Below, one piece after another: positions 43,487 through 51,726 of a stretch of 64,000 bases of DNA (its first letter is position 1; every line of letters begins with the position of its first letter). The position numbers and the translations under genes are program-made. The stretch lies in contig CAWJJO010000022.1 of the NCBI GenBank assembly GCA_963843285.1, positions 1 through 64,000 on the forward strand, in the 5' to 3' direction. The stretch is from CAZDDB01 sp963843285. Its GTDB lineage: Bacteria > Acidobacteriota > HRBIN11 > JAKEFK01. The notes beneath the pieces are model-generated. The model was not told the origin of the DNA, searched no databases, and saw only the letters and a list, made by a program, of their open reading frames with translations.

Positions 43487-43975
43487 ATGGAAAACAGATA
43501 TCGAGCTGCTGTAATTACGGTCAGCGATAGCTGTTTCCGGAAGGAGAAGGAGGATCGCTCGGGCTCTGAGCTGGCAAATGCATTACAATCGGCGGGGATC
43601 GAAGTGCGTTTTCGTGAGATTGTCCCGGACGAGCAGAGTACTATTATTATAGTATTACAGAAATACCTTGCCGATCCATCCGTCCGGTTGATCGTCACGA
43701 CGGGGGGCACCGGCTTTGGCCCGCGGGACGTGACACCAGAGGCGACACGCGCCGTAATCGAACGGCCAGCCCCGGGAATTGCAGAATTGCTGCGCCAGGC
43801 AGGCGCTTCGCAAACGCAGTTGACATGGCTTTCACGCGGCGAGGCCGGGATCGCAGGCAACAAACTGATCATCAATCTACCTGGCAGCCCCAACGCGATG
43901 CAACATTCGATCGATACACTGCGACCGGTTTTGTTTCATGCGCTGGAGTTGTTGAACGGCGGCAAACCGCATTAG
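43487..43975 (+). CDS. mogA: Molybdopterin adenylyltransferase
   Basis: MogA/MoaB-type enzyme of 162 residues that adenylates molybdopterin before metal insertion. It has AVITVSDSCFRKEKEDRSG, LIVTTGGTGFGPRDVTPEATRAV and NKLIINLPGSPNAM, the family signatures. ATG 43487 follows AAGGATAGAAG. It follows moaC by about 105 bases. Confidence 0.92.
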   Translation: MENRYRAAVITVSDSCFRKEKEDRSGSELANALQSAGIEVRFREIVPDEQSTIIIVLQKYLADPSVRLIVTTGGTGFGPRDVTPEATRAVIERPAPGIAELLRQAGASQTQLTWLSRGEAGIAGNKLIINLPGSPNAMQHSIDTLRPVLFHALELLNGGKPH

Positions 43976-44015
43976 GATTTCTCGCATAGGCGTCTCAGCG
44001 GGGTTCGAATTCTTT

Positions 44016-44657
44016 TTGAAAAAAAATCCCGAAAAGACGCAGGTATTGTACCGGATCGGAGAACTTTATCTGGAAAAAGGGGAACCGGATCAAGCGATGG
44101 AGTACTTCGAGCGTGCTTTGAAGGTGGAACCGGACACCAGCTGGCTATACAACAGTATTGGTGTCGCTTACTTGAGAAAAAAACAGCCACAACAAGCGGA
44201 AGAGTCTTTTCGAAAGGCGCTGAAATTGAATTCAAAAGTCGCTATGGCGCATTTCAATCTCGCTCAGCTGTTCGAATCGCAAGGAAAAATACACGAAGCG
44301 GAAAGGGAATATCTTTCGGAATTGGAAGTTTCCTCGAAGAATTTCAAAGCAGACTTCAATCTGGGAAGAATGTATCTGAATCAGGGAAAGATTACAGAAG
44401 GAATTACCCGTCTTAAGTCCTCTATAAAGAACGCGCCCGATTTTCCGCTTGGCTACTTGTTTCTCGCCCAGGCACTTGTAGAAACCGGTAATGACCTGAA
44501 TCAGGCGGCAGAGTTGGCGGACAAAGGCTTATCGCTGAAACCGGATCCGGAATACAGACCACTCGGGCATCTCGTACTTGCCGACATTTACAACAGGCAG
44601 GGGCGTACTGATCTGGAAAGGGAACAATTGCGGTTGGCGAGGAGGAAGGAGAAATAA
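44016..44657 (+). CDS. TPR protein, start uncertain
   Basis: A 213-residue protein made almost entirely of TPR repeats (RIGELYLEKGEPDQAMEYFERALKVEPDT and similar units). The start given is TTG 44016, in an A-rich region with no ribosome site; no other in-frame ATG is visible upstream. No signal peptide is seen. It follows mogA by about 40 bases and could be co-transcribed. It may be a scaffold, or the truncated C-terminal part of a longer protein. Confidence 0.65.
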   Translation: MKKNPEKTQVLYRIGELYLEKGEPDQAMEYFERALKVEPDTSWLYNSIGVAYLRKKQPQQAEESFRKALKLNSKVAMAHFNLAQLFESQGKIHEAEREYLSELEVSSKNFKADFNLGRMYLNQGKITEGITRLKSSIKNAPDFPLGYLFLAQALVETGNDLNQAAELADKGLSLKPDPEYRPLGHLVLADIYNRQGRTDLEREQLRLARRKEK

Positions 44658-44684
44658 CCACAAAGGCACAAAGGCACAAAGATT
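44655..44684. repeat. AACCACAAAGGCACAAAGG repeat (family C)
   Basis: AACCACAAAGGCACAAAGGC run over the end of the TPR gene, related to the copies at 38124-38163 and 36798-36868. Confidence 0.6.
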
Positions 44685-44708
44685 AGGATAGGTTTTACAA
44701 TTGAAGGT

Positions 44709-46964
44709 TTAGAATCGGAGCAGGTAAGAGAACTTCAGGAAAAATTGATTGGCATCATTGATCAGCGTTCCTCGAGTTCGATCAATCTGAACGCCGCCCT
44801 CGTTTTCTGTCAAGATCAGATTCTGCCGGTTCCCGTTGTATCCGATATAAAGCGCTGTCCATGGATTTACAAGGTAGGTAATCAGCACATCGGCGTTTAG
44901 ATTACGCCGGTCATCCAGAGATGTCAGCGAAGCATTCGTAATCGTAGCTTCAAATTGCAAGATCAGGCGAAGAGAAAGCTCCCTGGTAAATTGATAATTC
45001 GTTCGCAGCCGGACGATGTGATCGTTGAAGATGGTTGGTCCTTCGGGGCTTTGCAGCGCGGTATAGAAGTAGTTCCCTTGAAGCTGAAGTCGTCTTGCGG
45101 GGCGCACAAGCATGGTTGCTGAAGCGGACGATATGTCGGCGATGGAAGGGAACTCGCCAACGGGTGGCACAAAATTGATCGCTCTACCTCCGCCATATTC
45201 AAAAGTCAGCGTGCCCCATTTCCAGTAGGCAGTGCTTGCATTGATATTCCATAGTGGCGTTTCAAAATCCAGATCTCCCGGGAGTCCGGGAAAATCCGAG
45301 GAACGAATTCGCTCCCGGCCCACCGCGTATGAAAAGTTCAGGTAAGTCCTGCGTTGCAACTCTATATGAAACGTTGGTTGGACAATGTAATCCAGGCGTG
45401 TCCCATGGTAGTCCCAGGAGTGAAGCTGGTTTACACCGGGGCCCCATGCGACGAGTACATTGCCTTCCGACCGGAAGTAATAGGTTGCTGAATTTTCAAC
45501 GCTGCGGAAGTCCGTTCGCGGGATAAATCCGGTGAAGGTCTGAAATTCCGGAGACAGATCACTGTAAATAAACTCGTAATTGAATAATCTTCCCGATCTT
45601 GTTACATCGGCGCGATACGCTTCTCCTGCAAGCGATTCGCCGTCCAGCGGTTTTGTCCAGCTCCGGACAGCCTGCCCTGTGATTTTCCATTTGTCGTTCA
45701 GGCGGAACCGGAAATCTCCGCCTGCTACACTGTTTGAACTTCCTTCGAAGGAACGGTTCGTGAACAGCATTCCCACAGAAGACTGAGAGAAGATGTCACG
45801 ACTGATCCGCGCAATGCCAAAGAAAGCATCACTTCCGGAAAGCGGATCGCTCTCAGAAACCAGCTTTCCCGGCGCTTCATCGTTCGTGAAGAGAAAACCG
45901 AGAGTATACGGGCCATATTTTCCCGTGAGCCGGCCACCCAGCTGCGGATCCGCGATCCGTCGTGTAAAAACCAGATTCATGGGAGTGGAAAAATATTGCG
46001 TATTCTCCAGGAAAAACGGTCTCTTCTCCGGGAAAAAAACCTCGAATCGCTCATTGACAGTCACCTGAGGTTGATCCGATTCCACCTGGCTGAAGTCAGG
46101 GTTGAATGCAAGGTCGATGGCAGTTGATTCTTTCAACACAAGTTTTGCATCCAGACCCGCCGAAGGGTCGCTTTTATCCGTGACAAATCCAGGTGGACTC
46201 GCTCCGGCATCCAGCAACCGGAACGATCGAAAGCTTGTATAGGGAATGAACTGAATGTTTTTGCCCGGCGAAATATGTTCCAACCCGGTAAGTTCCGAGC
46301 CTTGATTCAAAATACCCTGAATCTCACGGGAAATGTGCGGCCAGGCGGAATACTCATTGTTTCGGGGAATGCTTCGTCCCAAAACCGTCCTCCATGTTTG
46401 TGAGGCCTCCGGTCTAAATCGCATGCTCTTGAATGGAATTTTCATCCAGACAACGTATCCCTGATCGGTGAGTTTTCCGGTTGAATACCAGAGGGCATCG
46501 AAAGAAGGCTGGTGGTTGGTTGCTTCAGAGTAACGGGAATCCCATTGCACACCCAGAGCATTGGTGGAAAAGTCATATGCGTTCCGCTGGTCGTCGTAGG
46601 TATCTAGAAATATTTCCACCCAGTCTTCGTCGTCCGAAAAATTTTCACGGCGCGTCATGGACGCGGCAATTTTTCCAGGATCGGTATCGAAACAGACGAA
46701 GATGATGTAAAGAGCGGTGTCATCGTAAGCCATGTACACGACAGTTTGCTGACTTGCCGGCGCGCCGTTGCTCGGATTTGATTGTACGAACCCCTCGATT
46801 TTCGCTAATTTTGATTCTAGCTCGAGTTTCGGACGCATTCCCAGAAAGTCGTCAATCTTTGGAGGGTCCACGATCTTCGGAATTACCACATCCCCCGTAT
46901 CACTGAATGCAGTGAGACATAGCCCGGCAAGCAGAAACAAACACGACAAAATGCGTCTCATCAT
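44709..46964 (-). CDS. DUF5916 outer-membrane protein with CBM9-like N-terminus
   Basis: An exported protein of 751 residues. After a signal peptide (MMRRILSCLFLLAGLCLTAFS), residues 25-230 carry the CBM9-like fold (VYMAYDDTALYIIFVCFDTD, DWVEIFLDTYDDQRNAYDFSTNA), then come FNPDFSQVESDQPQVTVNERFEVFFPEKRPFFLE, typical of DUF5916, and a beta-barrel with a terminal aromatic residue (FSYLLRF). It probably sits in the outer membrane; the substrate is unknown. Start is one of two adjacent ATGs at 46964/46961. Confidence 0.87.
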   Translation of the reverse strand: MMRRILSCLFLLAGLCLTAFSDTGDVVIPKIVDPPKIDDFLGMRPKLELESKLAKIEGFVQSNPSNGAPASQQTVVYMAYDDTALYIIFVCFDTDPGKIAASMTRRENFSDDEDWVEIFLDTYDDQRNAYDFSTNALGVQWDSRYSEATNHQPSFDALWYSTGKLTDQGYVVWMKIPFKSMRFRPEASQTWRTVLGRSIPRNNEYSAWPHISREIQGILNQGSELTGLEHISPGKNIQFIPYTSFRSFRLLDAGASPPGFVTDKSDPSAGLDAKLVLKESTAIDLAFNPDFSQVESDQPQVTVNERFEVFFPEKRPFFLENTQYFSTPMNLVFTRRIADPQLGGRLTGKYGPYTLGFLFTNDEAPGKLVSESDPLSGSDAFFGIARISRDIFSQSSVGMLFTNRSFEGSSNSVAGGDFRFRLNDKWKITGQAVRSWTKPLDGESLAGEAYRADVTRSGRLFNYEFIYSDLSPEFQTFTGFIPRTDFRSVENSATYYFRSEGNVLVAWGPGVNQLHSWDYHGTRLDYIVQPTFHIELQRRTYLNFSYAVGRERIRSSDFPGLPGDLDFETPLWNINASTAYWKWGTLTFEYGGGRAINFVPPVGEFPSIADISSASATMLVRPARRLQLQGNYFYTALQSPEGPTIFNDHIVRLRTNYQFTRELSLRLILQFEATITNASLTSLDDRRNLNADVLITYLVNPWTALYIGYNGNRQNLILTENEGGVQIDRTRGTLINDANQFFLKFSYLLRF

Positions 46965-47016
46965 CTCGTGGATGGCAAGCCTACTACAATTGTAGGTGAA
47001 TATCAAGAACCTGTTC

Positions 47017-47057
47017 GTAGTAGCGATTTTAGTCGCTACGGAACGTAGCGCTACTAC
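47017..47057. repeat. GTAGTAGCG palindromic repeat (family E)
   Basis: GTAGTAGCGATTTTAGTCGC and a second GTAGCGCTACTAC unit make two adjacent hairpins of a type distinct from family A, between the DUF5916 and marC genes. Confidence 0.55.
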
Positions 47058-47061
47058 AAAC

Positions 47062-47697
47062 TCAACTTTTCGCGGCCTTCAGAATGTCCACAAAAACGGT
47101 AGTGGCGCCGTTGATGATGAACTGGACGCCGATGACGGCGGTCATCAGTCCCATGATTTTGTTGACAATCCGCTGTCCGGTAATTCCCAGCTTTTGCGCA
47201 ATCCATGGAGCTGCCAGCAGGATTAATAATGTCAGAACGATGTTGGTCACGATTGCGGTTCCCAAAGCAAATAGACGGAACCCGCTTTGTGCCTGACCCA
47301 CAAGCACCATTACCGTTGAAATCGCGCCGGGTCCGGCGATCATCGGGATTCCCATCGGCACAATGGACGGATCGCCGTTCGGGCTTTCGGGCGCTTCCAC
47401 CGTATCCTTGAGCAGGGTCTCAATCGACATGACCGCAAAGAGAATCCCGCCGGCGATCTGAAATGCGGGCACCGTGATTCCGAAGAATCCAAAAATCGCG
47501 CCGCCCATCAAGGCGAATATGCCCAGAGTCAGACCTGCGGCGAGACAGGCTCGCAACGCTGCCTTCTTCCGTTCCGCCGCAATGTGCTCGGTCATCGATA
47601 CAAAAATCGGCGCGCACGAAATCGGGTTGATGATGGAAAAGAGGGAAGAAAATGCCAGAACGGCAAAATCGACATCCAGAGATGATAGCAATTTCAT
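47062..47697 (-). CDS. MarC-family integral membrane protein
   Basis: Six-helix inner-membrane protein of 211 residues. FSSLFSIINPISCAPIFVSMT and GIPMIAGPGAISTVMVLV are typical of MarC. The family was once tied to antibiotic resistance, a link later withdrawn, so its role is unknown. It is coupled to the Lrp-like regulator through an ATGA overlap, suggesting control by an amino-acid-responsive regulator; export of a small metabolite is inference. Confidence 0.88.
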   Translation of the reverse strand: MKLLSSLDVDFAVLAFSSLFSIINPISCAPIFVSMTEHIAAERKKAALRACLAAGLTLGIFALMGGAIFGFFGITVPAFQIAGGILFAVMSIETLLKDTVEAPESPNGDPSIVPMGIPMIAGPGAISTVMVLVGQAQSGFRLFALGTAIVTNIVLTLLILLAAPWIAQKLGITGQRIVNKIMGLMTAVIGVQFIINGATTVFVDILKAAKS

Positions 47698-48170
47698 TTT
47701 TCTAACCCTCCATGCACCGGGATCGCCGTCTCATGTTTGGAGGACGATAGAACAAAGATGGTTTTCACCTTTTCAATCCCGGAAATCTTTGTCAGCTTTT
47801 CCAGCACGAACTTTTCATATCCACCCGGACTTGCCGCTACTACTTTCAGAAGAAAATCCTCATCTCCCGCAATGTGGTGGCATTCCAGAACCTCGGAAAG
47901 CTTGTTGACCGCTTCCACAAAATCCATCGAGGTCTTCCGCTTGTGTGATTCCAGAATCACCGAAACAAACGCGGTTACCGGCATCCCCAGTTTTTCCGGG
48001 TCCACCAGTGCCACGTACCGCCGGATATAACCGGCAGTTTCCAGTTTCTTGACGCGCATCAGCGTCGGAGCCGGAGTCAGCCCGATCTTCTTCGCCAGCC
48101 GGAAGTTTGTAATCCGCCCTTCCTTCTGCAGAATGCCTAAAATCTTCAAATCGACTGCATCTAATTTCAC
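47694..48170 (-). CDS. Lrp/AsnC-family transcriptional regulator
   Basis: A 158-residue regulator: N-terminal helix-turn-helix (DLKILGILQKEGRITNFRLAKKIGLTPAPTLMRVKKLE, about 6-45) and a C-terminal RAM sensing domain (AFVSVILESHKR...LECHHIAGDEDFLLKVVAAS). It likely binds an amino acid and acts as a dimer or octamer. The start is GTG 48170, with no ribosome site. A near-consensus promoter ends seven bases upstream, so the transcript may be leaderless. It probably controls its own operon and marC. Confidence 0.9.
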   Translation of the reverse strand: MKLDAVDLKILGILQKEGRITNFRLAKKIGLTPAPTLMRVKKLETAGYIRRYVALVDPEKLGMPVTAFVSVILESHKRKTSMDFVEAVNKLSEVLECHHIAGDEDFLLKVVAASPGGYEKFVLEKLTKISGIEKVKTIFVLSSSKHETAIPVHGGLEK

Positions 48171-48177
48171 GTTGAAT

Positions 48178-48206
48178 ATAATAATTAAGACTGGCTAATT
48201 TGTCAA
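48178..48206 (-). promoter_or_regulatory. Sigma-70 promoter of the lrp-marC pair
   Basis: On the minus strand TTGACA (48206-48201), a 17-base spacer and TATTAT (48183-48178) form a strong housekeeping promoter. The start codon at 48170 is seven bases below the -10, so transcription would begin at or next to the codon. Confidence 0.7.
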
Positions 48207-48227
48207 TATAATATTTTAATATTTGAC
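48202..48227. promoter_or_regulatory. Operator-like inverted repeat upstream of lrp
   Basis: GTCAATATAATATTTTAATA leads into TTTGAC; GTCAA and TTGAC halves face each other around an AT-rich centre and overlap the -35 box. Its length and AT content suit an Lrp-type autoregulatory site. Confidence 0.5.
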
Positions 48228-48258
48228 TAAAATGCCAAATAATATTCTGTTGTAGATT

Positions 48259-48290
48259 TACCGCAGAGACACGGAGAACGCAGAGATAGG
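48259..48290. repeat. CCGCAGAGACACGGAGAACG repeat (family C)
   Basis: TACCGCAGAGACACGGAGAA and CGCAGAGATAGG, in the intergenic space between lrp and atpE. Confidence 0.55.
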
Positions 48291-48339
48291 ATGGAGTTGA
48301 GGATATAGAAGGAGGTGAAGGAGGGGACGAAGTGCTACA

Positions 48340-48363
48340 GGGCATCCGCCGGAGCGGATGCCC
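48340..48363. terminator. Hairpin at the end of the atp block
   Basis: A 10-bp perfect stem GGGCATCCGC/GCGGATGCCC (48340-48349, 48354-48363) with a four-base loop ends nine bases before the atpE stop codon side. On the minus strand no T-run follows, so it may stabilise the 3' end of the messenger rather than terminate alone; on the plus strand TCTTTT follows. Confidence 0.5.
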
Positions 48364-48372
48364 TCCAGTCTT

Positions 48373-48702
48373 TTATGCCCATTTGAAGTAAAGCATAAAG
48401 GCGATCAGCAGCACATAGATCGCCAGTGACTCGATAAATGCCAATCCGATGATGAGCATTCCGCGGATTACATCCGACGTTCCCGGATTTCTTGCAACTC
48501 CATCAGCCGCCGCACGGATCGCGATACTCTGCGCGATCCCACATGCCGCCGAGGCGATTGCAAGGGCAAATGCGCAAGCAATAGCAATCCAGCTATTCGT
48601 GCTCATCCCGCCGCCTCCGGCAGCAGGTTCTTGCGCCATAGCCGGCTGAACCAGCGCCACGAAAGCAACAAGGAAAAACAGAATCAAGATTTTTTTCGCC
48701 AC
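48373..48702 (-). CDS. atpE: ATP synthase F0 subunit c with N-terminal signal sequence
   Basis: Rotor-ring subunit of 109 residues, longer than the usual 75-85 because residues 1-23 form a cleavable-looking leader (ending AMA) and a Gly-rich linker follows. The two helices hold GIAQ with Gln58, the turn ARNPG at 70-74, and the ion site AFIESLAIY with Glu91, Ser92 and Tyr96. Gln plus Glu-Ser plus Tyr resemble part of the sodium site of Na+-coupled rings, though the Thr that usually follows Ser is Leu here. The start is GTG with GGGGG upstream. It follows atpB by about 130 bases, which contain a palindromic repeat. Confidence 0.92.
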   Translation of the reverse strand: MAKKILILFFLVAFVALVQPAMAQEPAAGGGGMSTNSWIAIACAFALAIASAACGIAQSIAIRAAADGVARNPGTSDVIRGMLIIGLAFIESLAIYVLLIAFMLYFKWA

Positions 48703-48752
48703 GATCAGTACCCCCTTATCAATTTTGGATTTCAGATTTTAGATTGCATTTT

Positions 48753-48823
48753 GACGCGGAGAGCGCGGAAATCGCGGAGGAAATTCTTTTTCCTCTCTCC
48801 GCGTTCTCTGCGTGCTCCGCGTG
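48753..48823. repeat. Palindromic repeat between atpB and atpE (family C-related)
   Basis: GACGCGGAGAGCGCGGAAAT on the left and CTCTCCGCGTTCTCTGCGTG with GCTCCGCGTG on the right face each other around TTCTTTTTCC, so the stretch can fold. It sits inside the atp block, upstream of atpE. Confidence 0.65.
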
Positions 48824-48834
48824 AAGTTTCTTCC

Positions 48835-49602
48835 TCAATGAGCTGCCGCCGGTTCGAGATGAGCCGGCGCATGTTCCTCTTCCTGATGGCTTCCTTCGTG
48901 AGCAACAGCGCCTGCGATATACACCGAAGAAAGCATAATAAACACCAGAGTTTGAATCAAACTTGTAAATATTGCAAGACACATCAGCGGAAGCGGAACA
49001 AAGAATGGAACCAGGGAAACCAGAATCGCAATAATCGTGTCTTCTCCGAAAATATTTCCAAACAACCGGATCGTGAGCGAAACGGGCCGCGAGAAATGTC
49101 CGATAATTTCTACCGGGAAAAAGAGGGGAGCCAGCCACCATACAGGTCCCGCAAAATGTTTGATATATCCGAGGATGCCCTGTTCCCGGATTCCCTGAGC
49201 GTGATAGTAGATAAATATGAATGCGGCACATGCAAATGTGACATTTACATTGCTGGTGGGCGACTTGAAGATCGGGATCAATCCGATCAGATTGCTCAGC
49301 AGGATGAAAATCCCCAGGGTTCCGATCACAGGAATGTACTTCTTTCCTTGCGGCCCGATCATGTCCTTCGTCAGTCCCTCGATTGTGCGAAAGTATGTTT
49401 CGAGCACCTGTTGCATAAACCCTGGATAGACGTCGTATTTCTTCTTCCAGTAACCGAAGAAAATGGCGCAAAACAAAACGACAAACAATGACATCCAGAC
49501 ATGATCCAGAGGTTTGTGACTGAGATGCCAGCCCATCCCGTCCACAAAAGCGTAGAATTTTCCCGTCAGCCATTGGATATATCCGAGCTCGTGTTCAAAC
49601 AT
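48835..49602 (-). CDS. atpB: ATP synthase F0 subunit a
   Basis: Proton or sodium channel subunit of 255 residues with about six membrane helices. The essential arginine is in SRPVSLTIRLFGNIFGEDTI, and VEIIGHFSRPVSLTIRLF is typical. The C-terminus is His/Glu-rich. It overlaps the atpI end by eight bases. Confidence 0.94.
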   Translation of the reverse strand: MFEHELGYIQWLTGKFYAFVDGMGWHLSHKPLDHVWMSLFVVLFCAIFFGYWKKKYDVYPGFMQQVLETYFRTIEGLTKDMIGPQGKKYIPVIGTLGIFILLSNLIGLIPIFKSPTSNVNVTFACAAFIFIYYHAQGIREQGILGYIKHFAGPVWWLAPLFFPVEIIGHFSRPVSLTIRLFGNIFGEDTIIAILVSLVPFFVPLPLMCLAIFTSLIQTLVFIMLSSVYIAGAVAHEGSHQEEEHAPAHLEPAAAH

Positions 49603-49954
49603 TCCGCTTCTCCATCGTTTGGATCAAATAAAACGGATAGAATAGTTGCACAATTGTGAAGCTGAATGCAACAGCAATCACATTTACCTGAAATCTCAGG
49701 ATGGCAAGATACAAAAGCGCCGCGAAGAATATAAACCGGAAAAAGTATCCGATCAAGAAGAATAGGGCTCTTTTGTTGCCTTTTCTAACAAAACTGTTGT
49801 TTACAGCTTTCTGGATCAGCTCACAGGAGGAAAATGCGATTGCGGTCCCGATCAGGATGCCGAAAATCCAGTTGTAGTTTTGCTGCACCAGCAAGATCGC
49901 CAGCCCAAAGGTTGGGATCAATACGGCGATCTTTTTTAACTTTGCAGGATTCAT
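49595..49954 (-). CDS. atpI: ATP synthase subunit I (AtpI-like)
   Basis: Four-helix membrane protein of 119 residues with the ATP synthase I layout (LIGYFFRFIFFAALLYLAI, VAFSFTIVQLFYPFYLI). It probably assists c-ring assembly. It overlaps atpZ by four bases (ATGA) and atpB by eight. Confidence 0.8.
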   Translation of the reverse strand: MNPAKLKKIAVLIPTFGLAILLVQQNYNWIFGILIGTAIAFSSCELIQKAVNNSFVRKGNKRALFFLIGYFFRFIFFAALLYLAILRFQVNVIAVAFSFTIVQLFYPFYLIQTMEKRNV

Positions 49955-50169
49955 TTTCCTTTTTTCACCAACTTCTGATAGTCCTTATAAAAATTATATC
50001 CGCCCGCGAACACACCAAAACCAAACCCGGCGAGCTTCCCCCATGGATCGGTGTGAAGCCATTTGTCGACAAAGTAACCCATCAAAGTTCCCACGGCAAT
50101 CGAGGATGGGAAAAGCATACCGAGATAGAGATAATCCGAGTAATCTCGAAGCCATCTGTAATCCCTCAC
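49951..50169 (-). CDS. atpZ: AtpZ-like ATP synthase accessory protein
   Basis: Two-helix membrane protein of 72 residues: LGMLFPSSIAVGTLMGYFVDKWLHTDPWGKLAGFGFGVFAGGYNFY, matching the AtpZ family thought to help with assembly or Mg2+/Ca2+ handling. It starts with GTG seven bases after the nuoM stop, so it is read from the same transcript. Confidence 0.8.
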   Translation of the reverse strand: MRDYRWLRDYSDYLYLGMLFPSSIAVGTLMGYFVDKWLHTDPWGKLAGFGFGVFAGGYNFYKDYQKLVKKGK

Positions 50170-50176
50170 GTCGCGG

Positions 50177-51715
50177 TTACTTCTCTGCCAGATATGGTTG
50201 TGTGTCGATGGACACGGACCTCACAATAAACTTCACCGGCTGGTCGATGATCTTCAGAAACGGGCTTGGGTAAATACCGATCCAGAAAGCGAGCACAATC
50301 AATGGAATCAATGTCCATCTTTCCCGAAGATTCAGGTCCTTCACGGTCGCATTCTCACCTTCCGCCTTTCCGAACATTACGCGCTGATAGAGCCAAAGCA
50401 TGTAGGCGGCGCCAAGCACCATTCCGGTCGCAGCAAAAAATGTTACCCATTGATAGGGCTTATTGAGCCATGCCCCTTGCAAAACGAGAAATTCGCCGAT
50501 AAATCCATTCAATCCGGGCAGACCGAGCGAGGACATGGTCATGATCGCATACATGGCGGCGTAGGTTGGCATCGGTGTAGAGAGACCGCCCAGGTCTTTG
50601 ATCATGCGGGTGTGCCGCCGCTCATAAATCAACCCCACGATCAAAAAGAGGGCGCCTGTACTGATTCCGTGATTGATCATCTGCATGATCGCGCCGTTCA
50701 TGCCGGGCTCGTTCAAGCTGAATACACCAAGCATGCAGAACCCGAGATGGCTTACACTCGAATAGGCGATCAGCTTTTTCATGTCGGGCTGCATCATCGC
50801 TACCAGCGCGCCGTAAATGATTCCAACGACCGAAAGCCCGATCATCCAGGGCAGAAGCTGTATCGTTGCATCCGGGAAGAAGGGAAGGGAAAAACGAACG
50901 AATCCATACGTTCCCATTTTCAGCAAGACGCCTGCCAGGATCACCGAGCCGGCCGTCGGCGCTTCTACATGCGCGTCCGGAAGCCACGTATGGAACGGGA
51001 ACATCGGAACCTTGATCGCAAAACCGATAAAGAATGCGAGGAAGACCCAGTATTGCAGATCGCGCGGAAGTCCAAGCTGCATTAGCTGCAGAATATCAAA
51101 TGTGAATTTTTCATTTACCTGATGGTTATAAAAATAGAGTGTCAGAATACCAAGAAGCATCAAGACGGAGCCGAGAAACGTATACAGGAAAAACTTGATT
51201 GCCGCATACAGTTTTCGTGTTCCGCCCCAGACGCCAATCAGGAAATACATCGGCACCAGCATGACTTCCCAGAAGATGTAGAACAGCACGAAATCGAGCG
51301 CCATGAAAACGCCGATCATTCCGGTCTGCAGAATCAGCATGAACACGTAATATTCTTTGACCCGGGTTTGGATCGCCTCCCAGGAGGACAGGATCGCAAT
51401 CAATCCCAGGATTGTCGTCAGCAATACCAGCAAAAGGCTGATGCCATCGATTCCCATGAAGTACTGAATCCCGAGAGAGGGAATCCATTCCGCCCTCTCC
51501 ACAAATTGCATCGATAACGTTCCCGACTGGAAATGAGGAATCAAGTAGAAGGAGACCAGCATGTCGATGAATGCAACAATGTTTGAAAACCACCGGATGA
51601 AATTCGCCTTTTCTTTCGATACAAAGAAAATTAAGAATAGGGCCCCGGCCAACGGGATGTACAGAATCACCGAAAGAATCGGGAAGCTAAAACTGCTCAG
51701 TTGATACGTATCCAT
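50177..51715 (-). CDS. nuoM: NADH-quinone oxidoreductase subunit M
   Basis: Proton-pumping membrane subunit of 512 residues with 14 helices. FYIFWEVMLVPMYFLIGVWG with its glutamate, FPFHTWLPDAHVEAPTAGSVILAG, and MQPDMKKLIAYSSVSHLG are the family marks. An AGGAG ribosome site precedes ATG 51715. It follows nuoL by 11 bases and is followed by atpZ, not nuoN, which is unusual. Confidence 0.94.
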   Translation of the reverse strand: MDTYQLSSFSFPILSVILYIPLAGALFLIFFVSKEKANFIRWFSNIVAFIDMLVSFYLIPHFQSGTLSMQFVERAEWIPSLGIQYFMGIDGISLLLVLLTTILGLIAILSSWEAIQTRVKEYYVFMLILQTGMIGVFMALDFVLFYIFWEVMLVPMYFLIGVWGGTRKLYAAIKFFLYTFLGSVLMLLGILTLYFYNHQVNEKFTFDILQLMQLGLPRDLQYWVFLAFFIGFAIKVPMFPFHTWLPDAHVEAPTAGSVILAGVLLKMGTYGFVRFSLPFFPDATIQLLPWMIGLSVVGIIYGALVAMMQPDMKKLIAYSSVSHLGFCMLGVFSLNEPGMNGAIMQMINHGISTGALFLIVGLIYERRHTRMIKDLGGLSTPMPTYAAMYAIMTMSSLGLPGLNGFIGEFLVLQGAWLNKPYQWVTFFAATGMVLGAAYMLWLYQRVMFGKAEGENATVKDLNLRERWTLIPLIVLAFWIGIYPSPFLKIIDQPVKFIVRSVSIDTQPYLAEK

Positions 51716-51726
51716 GCAACGAACTC

